DNA from: Hordeum vulgare subsp. vulgare
Lineage: Eukaryota > Streptophyta > Magnoliopsida > Poales > Poaceae
Assembly (NCBI RefSeq): GCF_904849725.1
Contig: NC_058519.1
Location: 540,028,316-540,092,315 of the forward strand
Length of the DNA: 64,000 bases
Reading direction: 5' to 3'
Part shown: positions 23,983-36,698 of the stretch, piece by piece
How positions within the stretch are numbered: the stretch's first letter is position 1
How the letters are laid out: every line of letters begins with the position of its first letter
Made by a program: the position numbers and the translations under genes
The notes under the pieces: generated by a model
Told to the model about the DNA's origin: nothing
The model's input: the letters and a program-made list of their open reading frames with translations, nothing else
The model's database searches: none

Positions 23983-24408
23983 TCATCTCTCATAACAATT
24001 ACATATGGGATCGTATTCAAATTCAACAATATATATATCACATAGGATATTATTTTCATGATCCACATGCATGCAAAGTTGACGCTCTTTAAAAATAGTG
24101 GGATTATCATCAACTAAAGTCATGACTTCTCCAAACCGACTTTCAATATTATTGCAAATATCATATTCATCATGAGGCTTAAACGAATTTTCAAGATCAT
24201 AAGAAAAATCATTACCCCAATCATGATCATTGCAACAAGTAGTGGACATAGTAAAACTAGCACCCCCAAGCTCAGGGTTTTGCATATTTTTAGCATGATT
24301 AACATTAATAGAATTCATAGTGAAACCATTGCAATCATGCTTTTCATCCAAGGAGCCCTCGTGAATCACTTCATAAATTTCTTCATCACAATTTTCAGAT
24401 TCAAATAT
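23983..24408 (-). pseudogene. B2-specific ORF, C-terminal part, unknown function
   Basis: A 143-codon reading frame, acidic and Asn/Asp/Cys-rich (IFESENCDEEIYEVIHE, TTCCNDHDWGND, PICNCYER at the end). It resembles no Gag, protease or pol domain that I know. Its N-terminal part appears at 36300-36409 on the other side of F. Joined directly at the F borders the two parts are out of frame, so a few bases were lost or gained at the insertion. It occupies the place where B1 and B3 carry gag-protease. Role unknown. Confidence 0.5.
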
Positions 24409-27400
24409 TGTCACAGCCCTAGATTATAGCTTGTAGTTAATTGCATCAGTAAGCATTCATGAATGCATTCAAATCAATTTAATTGAAATATGGATGATCT
24501 ACAAATGGGGATGACCAAACCCTAACACCAAACGACATCCAAATAGGTTCAACAAGAGAAAAATCCTAGCTACTCCATATTCAAAACAAAACCATAGCAA
24601 CTCTATATGCAAAACAATTCAAAAGTGGTGACAAATCAATTAACCAAAATGGTTTTCATAAAAGTCTATCATTTTTGATAAATTTTGGAAAGAAAATATC
24701 AGGGGTGATATATATTTTCAAAATACTTTTGGCATTTTATTTTAAACTCAAAAGCCACTCAAATCAATTAATTAATTGATTTCAAATACTTCCTATATTT
24801 ATAAAATGCTGAAAACTTCACATGGGGTTGGAAATATTCCAAATGACACCCCAGAGTTGTTTAGCTATTTTCTTTGAATTAGTTGGAGCCAAAATAAATA
24901 AAAGAAATGTCAGAAATATCAAACAGATAGAATAAAAAGGAAAAGATAAAAATCTTACCTATCCTGCGCTCCTGGCCGGCCCAGCCCACCAAGGGCGAGG
25001 AGGTCATCTTCCTCCTCCAGCCAGTGTGCAGGTGAGGTGTCGCCCGCACGTTCGCCGACGGCCACCTCCTGCTTCCCGCTGGAGGCACCCCCTCCGACCC
25101 TATCTCCTCGTGCTGAGAAGCCCCGAGGTGCCCTTCTCTCATTCCTCTCCTCGCATGCGTCTCTCCTCTCCCCTAGCTCCCTCTCCGCGACCACCGAGCA
25201 AGCTCGCCGCCGTTGCTCACTGCTACCCCGACAACCGCACCCCTCCGGCCTACCTGAGAGGCTCAGAAGCTCCGCCGTCTTCCTCTTCATCCTCAGAGTG
25301 AAGCCAGAAGGGCTGAGGTCCTTCGTCGCCGCAGCTCCGTCGTCGTCTTCATCTCCGGTCACCGAGATCCGCCGCCGTCGATCTGCTGCCATCGAGCCCC
25401 TCCGACCTCCCCGTCTCTTCAAATGGGTTCTCCGTGAGCTCCTGCTCACTTCCCCGTGTTTTCCCCCCTCTGGCCCTGCTCTAGCGCCAACCCCCACCAT
25501 GGCCGACTCCGGCCACCGCCCGAGGTCGTCGCCGGCCTCGCTCCGGCCACCTCCTGGCCCGTGGTTTGGTCAGAACGGATGTGGCGCTCTTCCAGCTTCC
25601 TGTAGAACCCAACCGCGCTCGATTTGGACCTCTGTAGCGCAATTCCGGCCAACTCCGGCGAGCCCTCCGCCGCGGGCTTGGTCGCCGGCGACCACCCTTC
25701 GGTGGGGGCCAACATGGCCAGCCATTAGGCACTAACCACTCTCCCGAGAGACGCTGCGAGAGGGCCCCATGCCTGGTCAAACCCCAATTAGGGGCTGGTC
25801 AGCGCGGGTTTAGCCTCTGGGTCATTGATCAGTGGGCCCCACTGGTCAGGTTTGACCTGGACCGGCTGGTTGACCTGCTGACGCAGGGATGACATCAGCC
25901 TGACGCAGTAATAGCTTTTCTGATTTATTATAATTCCAGAAAATGCTGAAAACTTCTAAAAATCATATAAAATAATCTGTAAGTCCAATGAAAATAATTT
26001 ATATATGAAAAATGATCAGAAAAATCCAAAGAATCTGAATATGAGATTTTCATGCGTGTTTGAAAAAGTTAACATCACCAAATAGCCAAAATGGTGTATA
26101 GGATAAATTTCATATTTAGTTTGGAGATGGAATTTGATACTTATTTGAATTCCACTTCAATTGTTATGACCAAACATTGGTCAATGCAATCAGTACCTCA
26201 AAATACTAACCTCATGCATGTTGGAAAAATTTGTTATGATCATGAGGTCGAATCAATTATAAGGGTACTTGGAAAAATACCAGCTTGAAGTGATGTTTGA
26301 ATCCTAATTCAAACCAACTTCAACTTAAGAAATGATAGCCACATTAGCCCTGCCATCTTTCATTTCCGTGAAGTAATTGTTGTTCTTTCTTGTTTGCCGG
26401 TGTTGTTACCTCTCGGTAAACGATGTTTCCGACGATGTGATCGTTGACATTGATGAAGACTCATTGCTATCTTCAGACGTGTCAGGCAAGCAAACCCCCT
26501 TGAGCATATTGAAATAAACCCACTCTCTCGCTCCTGCTCTCTTTTACTGCATTAGGACAAACATGATTCAACTGTACATGTTATCGGTAGTTGAACCCAT
26601 TCCTCTGCATGACCTGATTTTGTCACAGTAAATAGTTGAAACCACTGAGTATGAGTAGCAACTGCTTAAGCCTTGTTGTGCTTACTCATCCATGCTTGCT
26701 TACAATGCCTGCTATGCTTAGAGTCGTGTTGGGTCTGATCCGTCTGGATGATGAATCGGAATGGTTGTGTGCATGTCCTACAGTGTGAGAGTAAAGGTGT
26801 GAATCTGATTTGGTAAAGGTAGCGATGAGAGGCCATGTAGGAGTACATGGCGGGTTGTCTCATTTGGACCGTCCTTAAGAACTGAGTTCTGTGTGTGTTA
26901 TCCAAGACAAGATACTACCACACATTGGGATACTTAATTGACCCTCTCGTCTTATTAATCGCCTAGATCTTTGTCCAGGAGTTGCAATTAGTTTTTGGTG
27001 ATTGTAGGAAAAGTGTTGGCGGCCGTGTTTAGATCTGCCCAACGGGGTAGGCTTCACTACGGTAGATACACAGTGGCACGGTGTACCAAGTGGCACCCGG
27101 ATGGTGGGCTTGGGAACCCTGCGCACATTGTTTGGGGCCGTAGAGGAAACCTCGGCCGGACTTCCTTGCGAGCTCAGTCTCAAATAGGCGATAAACCTGG
27201 ACTAGGGTCTTGTGTGGTTAACGGTCGTGGCTGACACCCTCGCCAGTGCTTCCGCTTGAAGGTTGCCGAGATGCATGACGTGCACATGGTGATAAGTGGT
27301 GGGAGCGTGTGTGAAGAAGTATACCCCTGCAGGGTGATTTAATCTGTTCGAATAGCCGCGTCCTCGGATATGGACTACTTGGAAGCATTACGTGGTACAT

Positions 27401-28523
27401 AGACAAGTTAAATGGATACTCTAAAACATGCAAGATAAGTGTGAGTGCTATGGAAGGCCTTCTCGTAGGGAGAAGAGAGTGGATCCATAGTGTTGTATTG
27501 AATTGGTGAATATGTGGACTCGTGTGCGCTATCCCACCTCAAAGAAAGAACTTGTAGTCGTAGTACAGGTTAGCCAAGAGTCAAAGCTGGCTTGCTACAA
27601 TCAAACCCCACAATCCTTTCATTGAAACATGATGCATATGTAGATAGTTTTGATGTAAGACTTGCTGAGTACCTTTGTACTCACGGTCGCTTTATTTATG
27701 TTTTTGCAGAGATGACTTAGACTCATTAAAAGGTTCTACGTGATGTGTTCGATGTTGACCGGAATAGCTTGGGAATCCCAGACAGACGTCTGGCTCCTTT
27801 GGTAGAGTCGTAGTAGCTTTTCAGGCTCTTCCAGCCACTTTTAGTAGATGTCTGTACCCAGACATGATTTGCTTCCGCCTGTTGTTTGTATGACTTGAGT
27901 ACGGGTCACGAGACCCCTGTTTGTAATATCATACTATGTTGACTCTTATGAGTCTTTAATAAATGCTTGAGTCATAGAGTTCTGTTGTGATGCCATGTTG
28001 TATCTACACATATCGTGCATAATGTGTGTATGTTTGAAATGCATTATATGTGTGGGATTCGACACCTAGTTGTTTGCCTTTAGTAGTACTCTTTACAGGG
28101 AAATGCCTCTTTGTGTTTCCATTGGGCCTTGGTAGCTTGCTACTACTCGGAACACATTGATTGACCGGCATGTATCCTTCTTTGCTGCTGTGTCTGTCCC
28201 CTCGGGGAAATGTCACGTGGTGTAATGGAGTCCTTGTAGCTTGCTACGACTCGTCTACACACGCTGATGACCGACACCTGCTTTGTTGGGTTATATATGC
28301 CTGTCCCTGTACAGATGTACCGCTTGGGTTTATAACTAGTCATGTCGACTCGGGTTCTTTGTCGTTTGAACGCTAGCAACATATTCATATACGTGAGCCA
28401 AAAGACGCAAACGGACCCGGCCAAGGTAAGGTGGCAGCCGTGGAGTTTACCGTGCGTGAGGCCGCAATGTGATGTGATGTGTTACAGGCTAGGTTCTTAT
28501 GACTCAGGATCGGGGTAGCGACA
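24409..28523 (+). repeat. Element F, 5' LTR (4115 bp)
   Basis: Begins TGTCACAGCCCTAG and ends GGGGTAGCGACA. An AT-rich first part is followed by a sharply GC-rich block (about 24960-25900) and then ordinary composition. ORFs in the GC-rich block (such as 25037-25735) are not conserved in length in the partner LTR, so they are not called as genes. It carries about 137 bp (near 27190-27330) missing from the 3' LTR, and lacks about 35 bp present there near 34240. Confidence 0.88.
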
Positions 28524-31500
28524 GCTTTGGTATCAGAGCTTGACTGCCTGTAGGATAACCAAGCCAAACTGGTCGATGTTGAGTCTAGCAACTCTTTAGT
28601 TATATAAGGGAATTGTTTGTGGAAGGGAACGTAAGGCTTTTTTTACTCCTTTCCTTGTGTCATTCTTATTCTGAGTCACCCTCTTCTTTATTTCATGGGG
28701 TTTAAGAATTAGGCTTTCTCATCTACTCATTAGGATGACGAGTTACTATGCTGGAGACTTATAGAAAATTTATTGTCTTCCTGGATCAGTGTCTCCATAA
28801 GAATTCAATTGTTATGATGTCAGTTTTCTTGCAGGTTGCCTCATATTTCATGCCCGAACAACCATTATGCTATCCGAGTTTTCCAAAGTTCCTAAATAAT
28901 CTGTTGCAATTGCAACTTCCTTCCTCTTATTTCCAATGTTTTTTGGCCAGACAAAGCACACTAATCATTGTGATGAGGTACTTTATTACCTCGACGTTTT
29001 GTTGAAGTGTTAGGAAACCATGTTAGCTCCGAAACCCACCCAATAGTCTAGATGTGTTTTGGTTCCCAGTGTGATAATTCTGGCCATCATTTTAGAAAAA
29101 CATCTCGTGATGTTATTTAGTTTTAGGTATTTTATTTCTGGGTCTTTGAATCCAAGGATCATTCTGCTCATCTCTGTTGATAGTGTTGCTAATTCCTTTA
29201 GAATGATTAGTAACCTTGTTGTAGTCCCAAGGTTCATGGTATATCATTCTTCCCACACCATGAATCATCTTTGGCAGTAGTTCTCCGTGAACTAAAGATC
29301 ATAACAAGAGTGCTCGTGATGAGTTCTCTACTCCATATTGTGATTCTGCCTACTTCCCCCTTCTGCATGGGTTATCTAGAAGAATTATGTTGAACCCGTT
29401 CAACATGCTAATCCATGCATCCACAACTCAAGAAACCATGTGCTCTTGAGTTGGCCCTATCTAGTTGTATTTTGACCTTCATCATTGAGAGGATAGTCAA
29501 GAGTAATTGTGCATCCGTGTCATCGATGTCTTTTATTCCTGTGGTCTGTCAAATTGTTCTATTCTCGAATGACTCGGAGAAGCAAACTCCAGTACCTCAT
29601 TCATTTCTTGGATTGGGTCAAAGTATTTGTATTCCGTAGATCGAAATGCTAACCAGCTTTTTTTCTGTTCTATCTGGGAGTATTACCCACTTGTTGTCAA
29701 GAATGTCGTGCAAATTGCACCATCTCTTATGAGCTCTTGATGTAGAGATAGTTTTTGCTATCAGTGTTCATTCCTCGGTTTTCGTGTTGGTTGAAACCAG
29801 AATATCGACAAGTGAACCATGATGTGTGAAATGAATACTCCTAGCAATGTTATTGCTTGGTAGTTAATGGACAATAATTTCACTCTTATGGTGATGGTGA
29901 TTGAATCATCATCCTAAGATTGGGTGTGCTAGCTAGTCCATGTTTCATGGTGCACTTTTCGATCGATGGGTTAGGATTGTGTCAATCCCTCGCTCTATTG
30001 ATCACATCATCTTGCCCTGAAAAGGGAGATTGTTCCCGAGCTTAATAATATATCGGTGGTTCATGATTTTCCGAATATCTTCTCGGAAGTATTACCAGGT
30101 TGTTTCCTGACTGTTATGATAGAGCTCGTGATCAAGTTGGTTTTTCTATAAACCAACCCCTTCTCTAAGAATCCGTATTGGATACCCCGAGCTAGTTGGT
30201 TAAGCTAAACAACAACTTGGAGAGTTGGAAGATAAAAGCTTCGCCTAAACTTAGCTCATTTAAAAGGGATCATTCTTCTTGTTGTGGGAGTCATGAAGAA
30301 AGATGATATTGTCATCGGTTGATTCGTGTGATCAATTGTTGCATATATTATCTTGTTCAATTTTGATTTGAGCATGGGCTATTGTCAAATCAAACTCAGA
30401 ACCAAAGATTTTCGTAGCGGTGTCTTACTCATGGATTTCTCTGAGCATACACCATTATATTCTTTGATCTGACCAATGCTATTATCTTGCTTACATAGTT
30501 GTGGAAATCCATTTATATGAGTATCTTGATGAATTTTTTTTGAGCCCATCGGCACCATTCTCATTTGTTCCATGATCTATGCTGGACATCAAGCTAGTGC
30601 TGGAAACTTTGTAGACATTGTCTTCATGTCTCGTGCACGAGGTATATGTTAGGTGCAAGAAGTGACTTCCTCTAATTCATGTGCATGTGATGCAAGTTTT
30701 CGCCGTGAGTCCGAGAAAAGTTAATTTGTTATCTTCGGAATCATCTCAAGTCAGTCATGCACGTGCGAAGTATTCTATGGTCTGAGAGATTAGCTACCTC
30801 CATTCCATATGTATCTCCTAGCACACCAAGCCACTGATTGATTTGTTTAAGAAAAAGGAGTTCCTTCCTAAGAGCTAATCATATGACTTATGTAAGGACT
30901 TTGGTATTCTTAATGATGGTTTCATCCAGAACTCGGTAGTGTTTTGTTGTAAGACTTTTCATGTGGTCATCATTGTCTTGGGTAGTGTGTTCACATGTGT
31001 CTTGCAACCCAGCTCATGTTTTGGAGTTGGCTTTCGTAGTTCATTTCCTAAGAATCTTGCAACGTTATCCCGTCGATTTGTGTTGCAAACTTTCTTTTCA
31101 CACATGCTGAGTCTGCAGCATCGTGTCACCAACCAGAGCTGCATCTCAGGCAGTTAAAATGGTTGGAACTTTCCCCAAGAATTATAATATTGGTCTCTAT
31201 GTAACCCGGTAAAGTGATGTTGTGGCTAACACATCTAGCCGGAAGATTTGATATTATATCTTGTATGAGCAATCTTAGCCATCTTCCGTGAGGTTTTTGT
31301 ATCACCTATTTTATAAGTTGTTCCTCATGGATTCCCTTTGAGCCTGAAGTCCGACCTATATTTGATGTGCTAGATATAAAGCATGACCTATAATTGGGTT
31401 GTGCTAGTACATCAAGGAGAACATTAGAAGCGGAGTGCTAAATGTCTCTCGGTCAATCAACCAGATTTCGTTCCCTTGGCACAGCTAAGGTGAAATCTGA

Positions 31501-32284
31501 GGAAGTGTTGTCTTCCTTTGCATCTGCATCCTCCATCACTGTTCATCATGGTAGTATGTTGTGTCACCAAGATCTTGGCACAGATGTTGGTAAACTTTGA
31601 TGAATATGGAAATGCTCAAGTTCTTGAGAGCACGCTCAAACACTAGGGTATATCCTCGGTAATAATTGGATTGTGCCTTCCGTTTGTCAAGTTGTTCAAT
31701 AACTCTAGTTTCTTTCCAACCTGAGTATGCCATTCTTCCAACTTCCTTCAAACAATCATTTGTGGATTGTCTTCCCAGGTAGGAAGAGTTTCAATGATCT
31801 TAGGATCAAAAGTAATTCTTTTTGCCACTTAAGGGGAATAACTCTAAGAGTCACCTTCCTAAGGTGCCCCGTTGTGGTATGAAGGGTAACTTAATCCTCG
31901 CTACTTTGAAACCTCGCCACCATCTGTTTTAAGCCTGGATTTGTTGCCTACCAATTGAACCTCTGTCATATGTCTCATTTCCTCGTCTGTGTTATGTGTG
32001 TTGAGTCTTAGCTCAAGGGACGTTCCTACGTCTCATTCTATGAGTTGATCTTCAGTTGCTTGATCTTTGAGGAGATTGAATCTTGTAGAGTCTTCCTGTT
32101 CTTTGGTCGTCGAGCTAGATGAAGAGCTCAAAGACAAAGATGTCAAGATCAACATGATGCGATGAATCAATATCCTCGAGAGGAGAAAATGGATCGGGAA
32201 GATTGTGATAGTTTAGTGTCCCCTCTTCCTCTTCCCAACTACGCTTGAATCTCGGGATGAGATTCTTGTTTAGTGGGGGTGAGT
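28524..32284 (+). other. Element F internal region: primer site, fossil pol, polypurine tract
   Basis: TGGTATCAGAGC at 28528-28539 is the classic site for initiator tRNA-Met, 4 bp after the LTR. The G-rich tract AGTGGGGGTGAGT (32272-32284) abuts the 3' LTR. Between them there are only short ORFs. Apart from the RT fossil described separately, 28540-30060 and 30900-32270 show nothing I can assign. Confidence 0.75.
30065..30410 (+). pseudogene. Fossil reverse transcriptase in element F
   Basis: Decayed but readable in shifting frames. DFPNIFSEVLPG (30065-30100) corresponds to the conserved start of the Gypsy RT region. FSKNPYWIP follows near 30165. AKQQLGELEDKSFA lies near 30203-30245. DLSMGYCQIKLRTKD lies near 30366-30410, where the family norm is DLRSGYHQI. 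Many stops and frameshifts separate these pieces, and the YxDD region after about 30490 is no longer recognisable. The pattern supports descent from an autonomous Gypsy element, probably of the chromovirus-like branch given DFPxxFxExLPG and the tRNA-Met primer site. No function is expected. Confidence 0.65.
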
Positions 32285-35200
32285 TGTCACAACCCTAGAT
32301 TATAGCTTGTAGTTAGTTGCATCAGTAAGCATTCATGAGTGCATTCAAATCAATTTAATTCAAATCTGGATGATCTACAAATGGGGATGACCAAACCCTA
32401 ACACCAAACAACATCCAAATAGGTTCAACAAGAGAAAAATCCTAGCTACTCCATATTCAAAACAAAACCCTAGCAACTCTATATGCAAACAATTCAAAAG
32501 TGGTGACAAATCAATGAACCAAAATGGTTTTCATAAAAGTCCATCATTTTTGATAAATGTTGGAAAGAAAATATCAGGGGTGATATATATTTTCAAAATA
32601 CTTTTGGCATATTATTTTAAACTCAAAAGCCACTGAAATCAATTAATTAATTGATTTCAAATACTTCCTAGTTTTATAAAATGTTGAAAACTTCACATGG
32701 GGTTGGAAATATTCCAAATGACACCCCAAAGTTGTTTAGCTATTTTCTTTGAATTAGTTGGAGCCAAAACAAATAGAAGAAATGTCAAAAATATCAAACA
32801 GAAAGAATAAAAAGGAAAAGATAAAAATCTTAGCTATCCTACGCTCTTGGCCGGCCCAGCCCACGAAGGGAGAGGAGGTCATCTTCCTCCTCCCGCCAGT
32901 GTGCAGGTGAGGTGTCGCCCGCATGTTCGCCGACGACCACCTCCTGCTTTGCGCAGGAGGCACCCCCTCCGACCCTGTCTCCTCATGCTGAGAAGCCCCG
33001 AGGTACCCTCCTCTTATTCCTCTCCTCGCACGCGTCTCTCCTCTCCCCTAGCTCCCTCTCCGCGACCACCGAGCAAGCTCGCCGCCGTTGCTCACTGCTA
33101 CCCCGACAACCGCACCCCTCCGGCCTACCTGAGAGGCTCAGAAGCTCCGTCGTGTTCCTCTTCGTCCTGAGAGTGAAGCTAGAAGGGCCGAGGTCCTCCG
33201 TCGCCGCAGCTTCGTCGTCATTTTGATCTCCGGTCACCGAGATCCGCCGCCGTCGATCTGCTGCCACCGAGCCCCTCCGATCTCCCCGTCTCTTCAAATG
33301 GGTTCTCCGTGAGCTCCTGCTCCCTTCCTCGTGTTTTCCCCCCTCTGTCCCTGCCCTAGCGCCAACCCCCACCATGGACGACTCCGGCCACCGCCCAAGG
33401 TCGTTGCCGGCCTCGCTCCGGCCACCTCCTGGCCCGTGGTTTGGTCGGAACAGATGCGACGCTCTGCCAGCTTCCTGTAGAACCCAACCGCGCTCGATTT
33501 AGACCTCTGTAGCGCAATTCCGACCAACTCCTGCGAGCCCTCCGCCGCGGGCTTGGTCGCCGGCGACCACCCTCCGGTGGGGGCCGACGTGGCCAGCCAT
33601 TAGCCACAAAGCACTCTCCCAGAGACGCTGCCAGAGGGCCCCACGCCTGGTCAAACCCCAATTAGGGGCTGGTCAGCGCGGGTTTAGCCTCTGGGTCACT
33701 GACCAGTGGGCCCCACTGGTCAGGTTTGACCTGGACCGGCTGGTTGACCTGCTGACGCAGGGATGACATCAGCCTGAGGTAGTAATAGCTTTTCTGATTT
33801 ATTATAATTCTAGAAAATGCTGAAAACTTCTAAAAATCATATAAAATAATCTGTAAGTCCAATGGAAATAATTTATATATGAAAAATGATCAGAAAAATC
33901 CAAAGAATCTGAATATGGCATTTTCATGCATGTTTGAAAAAGTTAACATCACCTAATAGGCAAAATGGTGTATAGGATAAATTTCATATTTAGTTTGGAG
34001 ATGGAATTTGATACTTATTTGAATTCCACTTCAATTGTTATGACCAAACATTGGTCAATGCAATCAGTACCTCAAAATACTAACCCCATGCATGTTGGAA
34101 CAATTTGTTATGAGCATCAGGTCGAATCAATTATAAGGGTACTTGGAAAAATACCGGCTTGAAGTGATGTTTGAATCCTAATTCAAACCAACTTCAACTT
34201 AATAAATGATAGCCACATTAGCCCTGCCACCTTTCATTTCATGTCTTGAGCATGCATCATAGTGTTGCATTTCCGTGAAGTAATTTTTGTTCTTTCTTGT
34301 TTGCCGGTGTTGTTCCCTCTCGGTAAACGACGTTTCCGACGATGTGATCGTTGACATTGATGAAGACTCATTGCTATCTTCAGACGTGTCAGGCAAGCAA
34401 ACCCCCTTGAGCATATTGAAATAAACCCACTCTCTCGCTCCTGCTCTCTTTTACTGCATTAGGACAAACATGATTCAACTGTACATGTTATCGGTAGTTG
34501 AACCCATTCCTCTGCATGACCTGATTTTGTCACAGTAAATAGTTGAAACCACTGAGTATGAGTAGCAACTGCTTAAGCCTTGTTGTGCTTACTCATCCAT
34601 GCTTGCTTACAATGCCTGCTATGCTTAGAGTCGTGTTGGGTCTGATCCATCTGGATGATGAATCGGAATGGTTGTGTGCATGTCCTACAGTGTGAGAGTA
34701 AAGGTGTGAATCTGATTTGGTAAACGTAGTGAGGAGAGGCCATGTAGGAGTACATGGCGGGTTGTCTCATTTGGACCGTCCTTAAGAACTGAGTTATGTG
34801 TGTGTTATCCAAGACAAGATACTGCCATACATTGGGATACTTAATTGACCCTCTCGTCTTATTAATCGCCTAGATCTTTCTAGGAGTTGTAATTAGTTTC
34901 TGGTGTTTGTAGGAAAAGTGTTGGCGGCCGTGTTTAGCTCTGCCCGACGGGGTAGGCTTCATACGGTAGATACACAGTGGCACCGTGTACCAAGTGGCAC
35001 CCGGATGGTGGGCTTGGGAACCCTGCGCACATTGTTTGGGGCCGTAGAGGAAACCTCGGCCGGACTTCCTTTGCGGGTTCAGTCTCAAATAGGCGATAAA
35101 CCTGCAGGGTGATTTAATCTGTTCGAATAGCCACGTCCTCGGATATGGACTACTTGGAAGCATTACGTGGTACATAGACAAGTTAAATGGATACTCTAAA

Positions 35201-36299
35201 ACATGCAAGATAAGTGTGAGTGCTATGGAAGGCCTTCTCGTAGGGAGACGAGAGTGGATCCATAGTGTTGTATTGAATTGGTGAATATGTGGACTCGTGT
35301 GCCCTATCCCACCTCAAAGAAAGAACCTGTAGTCGTAGTACAGGTTAGCCAAGAGTCAAAGCTGGCTTGCTGCAATCAAACCCCAAAATCCTTTCATTGA
35401 AACATGTTGCATATGTAGATAGTTGTGATGTAAGACTTGTTGAGTACCTTTGTACTCACGGTTGCTTTATTTATGTTTTTGCAGAGAAGACTTAGACTCA
35501 TTAAAAGGTTCTACGCGATGTGTTCGATGTTGACCGGAATAGCTTGGGAATCCCAGACAGAGGTCTGGCTCCTTTGGTAGGGTCGTAGTAGCTTTTCAGG
35601 CTCTTCCAGCCAATTTTAGTAGATGTCTGTACCGAGACATGATTTGCTTCCACTTGTTGTTTGTATGACTTGAGTGTCGGGTCACGAGACCCCTGTTTGT
35701 AATATCATACTATGTTGACTCTTATGAGTCTTTAATAAATGCTTGAGTCATAGAGTTATGTTGTGATGCCATGTTGTATCTACACATATCGTGCATAATG
35801 TGTGTATGATTGAAATGCATTATATGTGTGGGATTCGACACCTAGTTGTTTGCCTTTAGTAGTACTCTTTACAGGGAAATGCCTCTATGTGTTTCCATTG
35901 GGCCTTGGTAGCTTTCTACTGCTCAAAACAGATTGATTGACTGGCATGTATCCTTCTTTGCTGCTATGTCTGTCCCCTCGGGGACATGTCACGCGGTGCT
36001 ATGGAGTCCTTGTAGCTTGCTACGACTCGTCTACAAACGCTGATGACCGACACTTGCTTTGCTGGGTTATGTATGCATATCCCTGCACGGATGTACCGCT
36101 TGGGTTTATAACTAGTCATGTCGACCCGGGTTCTTTGTCGTTTGAACGCTAGCAACATATTCATATACGTGAGCCAAAAGACGCAAACGGACCCGACCAA
36201 GGTAAGGTGGCAGCCGTGGAGTTTACAGTGCGTGAGGCCGCAAAGTGATGTGATGTGTTACAGGCTAGGTTCTTATGACTCGGGATCGGGGTCCCGACA
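32285..36299 (+). repeat. Element F, 3' LTR (4015 bp)
   Basis: The partner of 24409-28523, very similar throughout. It begins TGTCACAACCCTAG and ends GGGGTCCCGACA. The GC-rich block is at about 32840-33770. About 137 bp have been deleted at 35105 at a CCTG microhomology. Confidence 0.88.
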
Positions 36300-36409
36300 C
36301 GCATCTCAAGCAAAACTCCATAGAGATATTCAAGTGCACTCAACTCACTAGCAAATGGTTCAACATAATTGGATCTCTTAAAGAGATTAGCAAGTGGGTG
36401 AGGATCCAT
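36300..36409 (-). pseudogene. B2-specific ORF, N-terminal part
   Basis: The N-terminal piece of the ORF continued at 23983-24408. From the ATG at 36409 it reads MDPHPLANLFKRSNYVEP...LEYLYGVLLEM up to the F border. An in-frame stop lies a few codons upstream of this ATG, so either translation starts here or the upstream codons are mutated. No domain is recognised. Confidence 0.5.
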
Positions 36410-36698
36410 ATCAATAGATTTTTAGCAAGCAAAGATGGAAGCATATTGAAGGCACATAGCACACAAGCAAAGGAAATACAAACTTAAAAGGCAAATATTT
36501 TTGTAAATTTTGTTTTTCAGAAGTGGGGGAGAGGAAAACGAGAGGAAAAAGGAAAAAAAAGTAAATGCAAGAGATGAGTTTGCGATAGTTACTTGGATAA
36601 GCTTCACTTAGAATAGTCCCCGGTGCCAGAAATTGACACGTTGAAGGGAGACTATTCTTGACTTGATACTCCCCGGAAACAGCGCCGGAAATTATTCT
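36410..36698 (-). other. B2 leader with decayed, duplicated primer-binding site
   Basis: Resembles the B1 leader (4500-4778). Two weak tRNA-Asp-type sites are seen on the minus strand, one near 36669-36688 next to the LTR and a shorter one near 36616-36629. They have the same spacing as the intact pair in B1. Confidence 0.6.

Larger units (their letters stand above)
24409..36299 (+). mobile_element. Element F: non-autonomous element with about 4.1 kb LTRs (11.9 kb)
   Basis: Two direct LTRs (24409-28523, 32285-36299) flank a 3.76 kb internal region with a tRNA-iMet primer site at one end and a G-rich polypurine tract at the other. No intact coding region exists. The architecture matches the class of large retrotransposon derivatives described from barley and relatives. 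Fossil RT motifs near 30065-30410 show descent from a Gypsy element. The flanks (AATAT left, CGCAT right) do not form a target duplication although both are B2 sequence. Confidence 0.85.

Noticed and set aside
25037..25735. A 232-codon Pro/Ser/Arg-rich ORF on the plus strand, with overlapping minus-strand ORFs
   Set aside because: It lies in the GC-rich block of the F LTR. The matching place in the other LTR (32912-33226) is much shorter and the composition opens all frames, so it is treated as a composition artefact.
28528..28539. Possible tRNA gene at the tRNA-Met-like sequence
   Set aside because: Only the 12 bases complementary to the tRNA 3' end are present, exactly behind an LTR. It is a primer-binding site. 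The same applies to the tRNA-Asp-like sites.
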